A stretch of 10,771 nucleotides of DNA, from assembly GCA_002315315.1 (NCBI GenBank), contig DCGT01000028.1, positions 507 to 11,277 of the forward strand. The letters are read 5' to 3'. This DNA comes from Faecalibacterium sp. UBA1771. Lineage in GTDB: Bacteria; Bacillota; Clostridia; Oscillospirales; Ruminococcaceae. The notes beneath the pieces are model-generated. The model was not told the DNA's origin. It worked only from the letters and a program-made list of their open reading frames with translations, and did no database searches. Numbering within the stretch: the first letter of the stretch is position 1; each line of letters starts with the position of its first letter. Below are positions 6,204 through 10,771 of the stretch, one piece after another. Made by a program: the position numbers and the translations under genes.

Positions 6204-6872
6204 ATGACCGAAATAATCAAAGCACTTACCGAATGTGAGTTATTCACGGGTATTTCGCGGGACGGTATAAAATCTATTATCGACCTGCTTGCTCCCGATA
6301 TTCGTTCCTTCCGAAAGGGTGACACGATTATTGTCGAGGGAGAGCGCAACCGCGAGATAGGAATAATTCTGTCGGGCGGTATTGTGGCACAAAAGATTTC
6401 GGCGGACGGAGACGCATCGACGGTAAGTGAGATAGATAAAAACGGTGTGTTCGGTGAAATTTTGTCCGGATCGACCGCTATCAGTCCCGTCACAGTCACC
6501 GCGTCATCGGTCAGCGAGATAATGTTTATCAATTATGACCGACTTATTGACGCCGATTTCGATGACCGGGATATGTACCGCCGCATTATCAGAAATCTGA
6601 TTGTTATGGTATCGGACAGCTATTTCCGATTGCAAAAGAGGATGTCGCTGTTGACCGTCGGCAAGCTGCGACAGCGGATATTCGCATATCTTGACAGCTA
6701 CTCGGACGCCGCCGATGAGCGGGGCTTTTTTGACGTGCCGCATACAAGGGAGGCACAGGCGTCGCTCTTCGGCTGTGACCGCTCCGCTCTGTCCCGTGAG
6801 CTGTCAAATATGAAAAGGGAAGGATTGATCGACTATTACCGGAATACATTTAAAATCCTTTACCGTTCCTGA
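6204..6872 (+). CDS. Crp/Fnr-family transcriptional regulator
   Basis: A DNA-binding regulator of 222 residues: a cyclic-nucleotide-binding-like beta-roll (about 15-115), a long dimerisation helix (about 122-148) and a C-terminal winged helix-turn-helix (about 152-220) with recognition segment CDRSALSREL (191-200). The ATG at 6204 was chosen over an upstream in-frame ATG (6135) because GAGGTGAT (6193-6200) precedes it closely and the upstream stretch is promoter-like. Only two cysteines are present (C11, C191), so it cannot carry an FNR-type [4Fe-4S] cluster. The phosphate-binding block (GVFGEILSGSTAISPVTV) lacks the arginine-serine pair of cAMP-binding CRP. Its signal is therefore unknown, although haem, a small metabolite or a redox partner are possible. 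It probably controls the divergent ABC genes and itself. Relatives in Clostridia include nitrosative-stress regulators (HcpR group), but assignment to that group is not shown. Confidence 0.9.
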   Translation: MTEIIKALTECELFTGISRDGIKSIIDLLAPDIRSFRKGDTIIVEGERNREIGIILSGGIVAQKISADGDASTVSEIDKNGVFGEILSGSTAISPVTVTASSVSEIMFINYDRLIDADFDDRDMYRRIIRNLIVMVSDSYFRLQKRMSLLTVGKLRQRIFAYLDSYSDAADERGFFDVPHTREAQASLFGCDRSALSRELSNMKREGLIDYYRNTFKILYRS

Positions 6873-6880
6873 TGTAACAG

Positions 6881-6936
6881 CAAAAAACAAACGGAGAAAT
6901 GCTCTTACGATGAAGCGTAACAGAGCATTTCTCCGT
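6881..6936. terminator. Strong shared terminator of the regulator gene and the glg operon
   Basis: A perfect 15-bp stem (6891-6905 with 6922-6936) continues through a 2-nt bulge into 4 more pairs (6906-6909 with 6916-6919) and a 6-nt loop. On the minus strand it is followed by TTTGTTTTTTG, an excellent U-tract for the operon ending with the acetyltransferase gene. On the plus strand the tract is GTTATTT, weaker, for the Crp/Fnr gene. Confidence 0.9.
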
Positions 6937-6965
6937 GTTATTTACGATTAAATTCACATCGGTAT

Positions 6966-7463
6966 TTATTCAACCTCGCCTCTTGCGAGCGAGAGAATTT
7001 TACTCTCGTCAAGACGGAACGAAATCCATTCATCAAGTGATTCGGCGCCTATCGACTGATAGAAATCTATGCTCGGCTTGTTCCAGTCAAGGCATCTCCA
7101 TTCGACCCTGCCGCAGCCGCGTTCGAGTGCTATTTCACTCAGACGGCGGATAATGGCACCGCCGAAGCCTTTTCCGCGGTATTCCTCGTCGATGAAAATG
7201 TCCTCCACATAGATACCGGCGCGCCCGAGAAAGGTTGAGAAATTGTGAAAAAACAGCGCAAACCCGATAGGATTGCCGTCATATTCGGCAATCAGCGATT
7301 CGGCTTTTTCTTTTTCAAACATCCAATAGGAGAGCGACTGCTCGTCGGCTACCACTTGCTCCTCCATCTTCTCGTATTTTGCCAGCCTTTTGATGTATTC
7401 AAGCACGATTGCCGTGTCATCTGCTCCGGCAAACCTTAAAGTGAATTTTTCGTCGTTAATCAT
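6966..7463 (-). CDS. GNAT-family N-acetyltransferase (diamine/thialysine acetyltransferase-like)
   Basis: It transfers an acetyl group from acetyl-CoA to an amine. The 165 residues form one GNAT domain: the acetyl-CoA pyrophosphate loop is YRGKGFGG (95-102), preceded by IYVEDIFIDEEYRG (84-97) and followed by GCGRVEWRCLDWNKPSIDFYQSIGA (116-140). These blocks, and LAKYEKMEEQVVADE (27-41), resemble the spermidine/spermine and thialysine acetyltransferase group, so a small diamine or lysine-like substrate is a fair guess but not proven. The ATG at 7463 overlaps the glgA stop by 4 bases (ATGA). An in-frame TTG at 7469, 11 bases after AGGAG (7481-7485), is a possible alternative. It is last in the glycogen operon, directly before the terminator. 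A link to glycogen is not obvious. Confidence 0.88.
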   Translation of the reverse strand: MINDEKFTLRFAGADDTAIVLEYIKRLAKYEKMEEQVVADEQSLSYWMFEKEKAESLIAEYDGNPIGFALFFHNFSTFLGRAGIYVEDIFIDEEYRGKGFGGAIIRRLSEIALERGCGRVEWRCLDWNKPSIDFYQSIGAESLDEWISFRLDESKILSLARGEVE

Positions 7464-8881
7464 TCCCAAAGCTTTTGTATCTCCTCGTATAATTGCAGGT
7501 ATCGGTCAGCCGACCTGTCCCAGCTGAAATTGCAGTCAAGCGCACGCTTGACAAGTGTCTGCCATTCTCCGGAATAAAATGCGTTTTTGGCGCGTATGCA
7601 CGCACCGAGAAGCTCGTCGGCAGTGACGTCGACAAAGGTAAATCCGTTTCCCTCTCCGTCTCCGCAGTCGGTAACGCTGTCATACAGACCCCCGACACGG
7701 TGAACAATCGGCAGAGTGCCGTAACGCAGTGCAATCATCTGTGCCAGACCGCACGGCTCGGACAGCGACGGCATAAGGAACAAATCACTGCCGGCATATA
7801 TTCGGCGTGCGAGCTGACCGTCGAAACCTATTCTCACGCCGAGTGAGCCTTGATGCCGTTCGGCGAGCGCGGAAAAAGCGCTCTCGTATTCGTAATCGCC
7901 CGACCCGAGCAGAACAACATTCATTCCGCTTGCGAGAATGTATTCCAAGGCGTTTTTGACAAGGTCAAAGCCCTTGTGAGATACGAGACGCGACACCAGA
8001 CCGATTATCGGCTTGTCGGTGTCGGTGAGACCGAATTCGGCGGCGAGAGACTTTTTGCACTTTGCCTTGCCCGAAAAATCACTGCTGTCGAAGCTTGCGT
8101 CGAGTGCACTGTCGGTTGACGGGTCGTAGACGCCACGGTCGATTCCGTTCAGTATTCCGCACAGCTTAAAGGCGTTGTCGCGCATAAGTCCGTCCAGACC
8201 GCAGGCAAAATACGGCTCCTTAAGCTCCTCGGCATAGCGGGGACTCACGGTGTTCACGCGGTCAACCGAAGCTATTCCCGCTTTCAGATAGTTGATATTT
8301 CCGCCGTATTCGAGCAAGCTTCCGTGAGCAGGGTGGATACCGAGAATGTCGGTCATTACCTCACGCCCGTAAATACCCTGATACTGAATGTTGTGAATGG
8401 TCAAAAGGGTTTTTATCGAATAGAATTTCGGATTGTCACGGTAAAACTCGTTCAAAAATACGGGTGCGAGTGCCGACTGCCAGTCGTTGGCGTGGATAAC
8501 ATCGGGGTGAAAGCTGATGTTATTAAGCATTTCAATACACGCCTTGGCAAAGAACGCAAACCTCTCTCCGTCGTCGTAGTATCCGTATAGACCCGAGCGC
8601 TTAAAATAATATTCGTTATCAAGAAAATAAAACTTCACACCGTCCTGCTCAAGCTCAAACAGACCGCAATACTGGTTTCTCCACGCAAGAGGAACGTTGA
8701 AATTGACGACATAGCGCATTTTACTTCGGTACTGCTCGGATATATCGGCATAGAGCGGCATAACCACTCTGACATCGACGCTTTTTTCGGCAAGAGCCTT
8801 GGGCAGAGCGAATGATACGTCGCCCAAACCGCCGCTTGTCAAAAAAGGATAGGACTCGCTTGTGATGTACAGAACCTTCAC
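7460..8881 (-). CDS. glgA: Glycogen synthase (ADP-glucose, GT5 family)
   Basis: GlgA adds glucose from ADP-glucose to growing alpha-1,4-glucan in the cytoplasm. The 473 residues match the family length (E. coli 477) and have the GT-B fold: N-terminal SGGLGDVSFALPKAL (16-30), HANDWQSA (130-137), TIHNIQYQG (161-169) and C-terminal SRLVSHKGFDLV (297-308, donor-binding R298 and K303) and EPCGLAQMIALRYGTLPIV (375-393, catalytic-region E375). Position 15, normally the lysine of the K-x-G-G-L motif, is threonine (TSGGL; codon ACA), and the block before EPCG reads PSLS instead of the usual PSRF or PSLF. The start is GTG, placed by GGAGGT (8888-8893) 6 bases upstream. It follows glgD after 131 bp with no clear terminator or strong promoter, so it is probably co-transcribed. 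Confidence 0.95.
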   Translation of the reverse strand: MKVLYITSESYPFLTSGGLGDVSFALPKALAEKSVDVRVVMPLYADISEQYRSKMRYVVNFNVPLAWRNQYCGLFELEQDGVKFYFLDNEYYFKRSGLYGYYDDGERFAFFAKACIEMLNNISFHPDVIHANDWQSALAPVFLNEFYRDNPKFYSIKTLLTIHNIQYQGIYGREVMTDILGIHPAHGSLLEYGGNINYLKAGIASVDRVNTVSPRYAEELKEPYFACGLDGLMRDNAFKLCGILNGIDRGVYDPSTDSALDASFDSSDFSGKAKCKKSLAAEFGLTDTDKPIIGLVSRLVSHKGFDLVKNALEYILASGMNVVLLGSGDYEYESAFSALAERHQGSLGVRIGFDGQLARRIYAGSDLFLMPSLSEPCGLAQMIALRYGTLPIVHRVGGLYDSVTDCGDGEGNGFTFVDVTADELLGACIRAKNAFYSGEWQTLVKRALDCNFSWDRSADRYLQLYEEIQKLWE

Positions 8882-9012
8882 GGTGACACCTCCTCGGTTT
8901 ATTGTGTTATTCGTGGATTTATCGTTTATATGTCGTTGAGCAAATCAGAATTTATGAAATGTAATACTTAAATCGGTGTGCTGTCCGGCTTTCTGCGTAT
9001 ATGTTATGACAA

Positions 9013-10140
9013 TCAGACCACGCTGTCCTTTTCGATATACAGCGGATAGCTCTGATAACCCATCAACGTTCTTTTTTCGCTTATAACGATGTTTTTGTCG
9101 CTTATGACATAGCTTAACCTTGAGCCGGAGCGAACGGCGGTATTCTGCATTATTATCGAATTTTCCACCACCGCGCCCTTGTCAATGTGTACGCCGCGGA
9201 ATAGGATGCAGTTGCGCACCTCTCCCTCAATTACACAGCCGTCGGCTATCAGCGAGTTGACGACTTTTGAGTCAAGACCGTAGCGTACCGGCGCATCGTC
9301 GTGAATTTTTGTATAGACGGTGGCGCCCGGCTTATATAACAGCTCGCGAAGATTATCGGAGTCGAGCAGACTCATATTTGATTCATAATAGCTTTGAATT
9401 GAGCAGATACGGCTGACGAAGCCGTGATAGCGGTCGGCACGGATATCCATTTTTTCGAGATTCGGGAAGATAATATCGCGCTCGACCGAATTTTTCATCT
9501 TGCTGTGAGCATCGGTGATAAGCTCAATAAGCAGACGGCGCGAAACGATGCAGGTATTCATGGTTGTCAGTCTGCCCTGCTCATAGGGTATTCCGATTCG
9601 CATAGAGGTTATGCGGTCGTTTTCGTCTACGTCAATAATCGAGCAGTCGGTGACATATTCTCCGAATTTAAGCTCGTCGGTACACAGCATGGTTATATCC
9701 GCACCGCTCTCGATGTGCTTGTTTACGAAAGGCTCGAGGTCGACATTTGCCATCTGGTCGCAGTCGAACAGCACAACGTAATCGGCAGAGGAGTCGGTGA
9801 ACAGCTCCATAACGCCGAACAGCGCGTCGATTCGGTTGGCATAGACCGAGCCGCTGTTGGAAATGCTGAATGGCGGGTAGATGGTCAAGCCCTCTCTTTT
9901 TCTCGCAAGGTCCCAATCGCGCCCGTTGCCGAGATGATCCATAAGCGAACGGTAATTTGACTTGGTAATGACCGCAACCTGTGAAATTCCCGCTCTTACT
10001 GCCGAGGAAAGACAGAAATCGATAAGGCGGTAACGACCGCAGACGGGAACGGAGCCCATCGACCTCCGCGATGTCAGCGAGGATATTTTTTCATCGTGCA
10101 TATTGGCGAAGATGACCGCCATTGTTTTGCTTTTCAGCAT
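9013..10140 (-). CDS. glgD: Glucose-1-phosphate adenylyltransferase, GlgD subunit
   Basis: GlgD partners GlgC in the heteromeric ADP-glucose pyrophosphorylase of Firmicutes, which makes ADP-glucose from glucose-1-phosphate and ATP, and usually tunes activity rather than catalysing well itself. The 375 residues start with AVIFANMHDEKISSLTSRRSMGSVPVCGRYRLIDF (8-42). The glycine-rich nucleotide loop of GlgC (GGxGTRLxPLT) is missing, and the catalytic-site block reads FDCDQM (125-130), both characteristic of GlgD. A C-terminal left-handed beta-helix spans about 288-355 with hexapeptide-like repeats. The ATG overlaps the 3' end of glgC by 7 bases, and GTGAGG lies just upstream. Length is normal for GlgD (about 370). 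Confidence 0.95.
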   Translation of the reverse strand: MLKSKTMAVIFANMHDEKISSLTSRRSMGSVPVCGRYRLIDFCLSSAVRAGISQVAVITKSNYRSLMDHLGNGRDWDLARKREGLTIYPPFSISNSGSVYANRIDALFGVMELFTDSSADYVVLFDCDQMANVDLEPFVNKHIESGADITMLCTDELKFGEYVTDCSIIDVDENDRITSMRIGIPYEQGRLTTMNTCIVSRRLLIELITDAHSKMKNSVERDIIFPNLEKMDIRADRYHGFVSRICSIQSYYESNMSLLDSDNLRELLYKPGATVYTKIHDDAPVRYGLDSKVVNSLIADGCVIEGEVRNCILFRGVHIDKGAVVENSIIMQNTAVRSGSRLSYVISDKNIVISEKRTLMGYQSYPLYIEKDSVV

Positions 10141-10771
10141 ACGACCTCACCGTCCTTCACATCGTTGTAAAGCATTGCCTTGGGGCTTATTACGGCATTT
10201 TTACCTACCGTTACTCCGCCTCCGACAACGGATACGCCCCATTTATCCTTATCCTCGATATTTTCGGGTCGTTCACCTATCCTTGCGCCTTGCTTTATCA
10301 CGGCGTTTTCGGCGACTATGGAATATTGCACTATCGCACCCGATTCCACAACCGAGCCGGGCATAATTATCGAGTCTCGCACCACCGCGCCATTTTGCAC
10401 CGTCACACCCTCAAACAGCACCGAGAAGTCAACCTCGCCGTATACGTTGCAGCCTGCCGCAACGACCGAGTTGCCGACCTTTGCCTGCGGGTCGATATAC
10501 TGCGGCGGCATCTGAGATGAACGACTGTAAACCTTAAAATCATTATCCCACAGAGAGAACGGTTCATTGGGGTCAATCAGGTCCATATTCGCTTCCCAAA
10601 GGCTGTCTATTGTGCCTACATCCTTCCAATATCCGTCAAAGCGGTAGGAGAGCATACGTTCGCCGGCATTGAGCATATAGGGAATAATGTCGTGACCGAA
10701 GTCCTTGGAGCTGTCGGGGTCGCCGTTGTCGCGCTCAAGGTAATATTTCAGTTTGTCCGTGCTGAAAACAT
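10134..10771 (-). CDS. glgC: Glucose-1-phosphate adenylyltransferase, GlgC subunit (5' part cut by window edge)
   Basis: GlgC is the catalytic subunit that commits glucose to glycogen. The reading frame is open to the right edge, so about 211 C-terminal residues are present of a usual 380-420; the nucleotide-binding N-terminus is outside. Visible parts are VFSTDKLKYYLERD, then DFGHDIIPYML and YWKDVGTIDSLWEANMDLI, all typical of GlgC between the catalytic domain and the beta-helix. The left-handed beta-helix follows (about the last 130 residues; VGNSVVAAGCNVYG, SVLFEGVTVQNGAVVRDSIIMPGSVVESGAIV). It ends with TGA overlapping the glgD start, implying translational coupling. An internal ATG at 10676 is not the start, because the frame and the homology continue upstream of it. 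Confidence 0.95.
   Translation of the reverse strand, partial: VFSTDKLKYYLERDNGDPDSSKDFGHDIIPYMLNAGERMLSYRFDGYWKDVGTIDSLWEANMDLIDPNEPFSLWDNDFKVYSRSSQMPPQYIDPQAKVGNSVVAAGCNVYGEVDFSVLFEGVTVQNGAVVRDSIIMPGSVVESGAIVQYSIVAENAVIKQGARIGERPENIEDKDKWGVSVVGGGVTVGKNAVISPKAMLYNDVKDGEVVC

Noticed and set aside
8882..9012. Separate glgA promoter in the glgD-glgA gap
   Set aside because: Only weak TATAAA-like boxes without a matching -35 are present, and there is no terminator after glgD, so I could not support a distinct promoter.
9424..9960. 178-codon open frame on the plus strand opposite glgD
   Set aside because: It is antisense to GlgD with its conserved blocks, and no homology or ribosome binding site supports it.
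1..10771. Insertion sequence, prophage, CRISPR array, tRNA or rRNA
   Set aside because: No transposase or integrase genes, terminal repeats, regularly spaced repeats, or tRNA/rRNA-like segments were seen on either strand.

Overview
The window looks like a chromosomal segment from an anaerobic, Gram-positive-type bacterium of the class Clostridia, most likely an Oscillospiraceae/Ruminococcaceae-like gut or rumen lineage. The reasons are a glgC-glgD-glgA cluster (GlgD is essentially a Firmicutes protein), a flavodiiron protein (FprA), an ammonia-dependent AsnA, strong GGAGG-type ribosome binding sites, sigma-A-like promoters and U-tract terminators. No mobile element, RNA gene or CRISPR array is visible, and the genes look compositionally uniform.

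Layout from left to right. (1) 1-2420: a divergent pair. guaA (minus) encodes only the ATP-pyrophosphatase part of GMP synthase, and asnA (plus) encodes ammonia-dependent asparagine synthetase. They share a 313-bp intergenic region that holds a strong asnA promoter, a probable guaA promoter, a 17-bp inverted repeat and a hairpin in the asnA leader. (2) 2375-6192: a leftward block of substrate-binding lipoprotein, permease and ATPase of the nitrate/sulfonate/taurine (NitT/TauT) ABC class, followed by fprA, which also has its own extended -10 promoter. fprA and asnA converge on a shared terminator. (3) 6135-6872: a divergent Crp/Fnr-family regulator. The short gap between it and the lipoprotein gene holds a perfect 14-bp palindrome with the geometry of an FNR box, plus two overlapping promoters. 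(4) 6891-10771: the leftward glycogen cluster glgC (cut by the right edge), glgD, glgA and a GNAT acetyltransferase gene overlapping the end of glgA. It ends at a strong hairpin terminator shared with the regulator gene.

How the parts may work together. The glg genes make ADP-glucose (GlgC, with GlgD as partner subunit) and polymerise it into glycogen (GlgA). AsnA fixes free ammonia into asparagine. GuaA without a fused glutaminase either pairs with a separate glutaminase subunit or also uses free ammonia. The best candidate for something undescribed is the regulator/ABC/FprA unit. The palindrome is centred at -41.5 of the predicted ABC promoter, the classical class II activation position of FNR, and it also lies just downstream of the regulator's own predicted start site. 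This suggests one site that activates transport and represses the regulator. The transported substrate cannot be told from the sequence.
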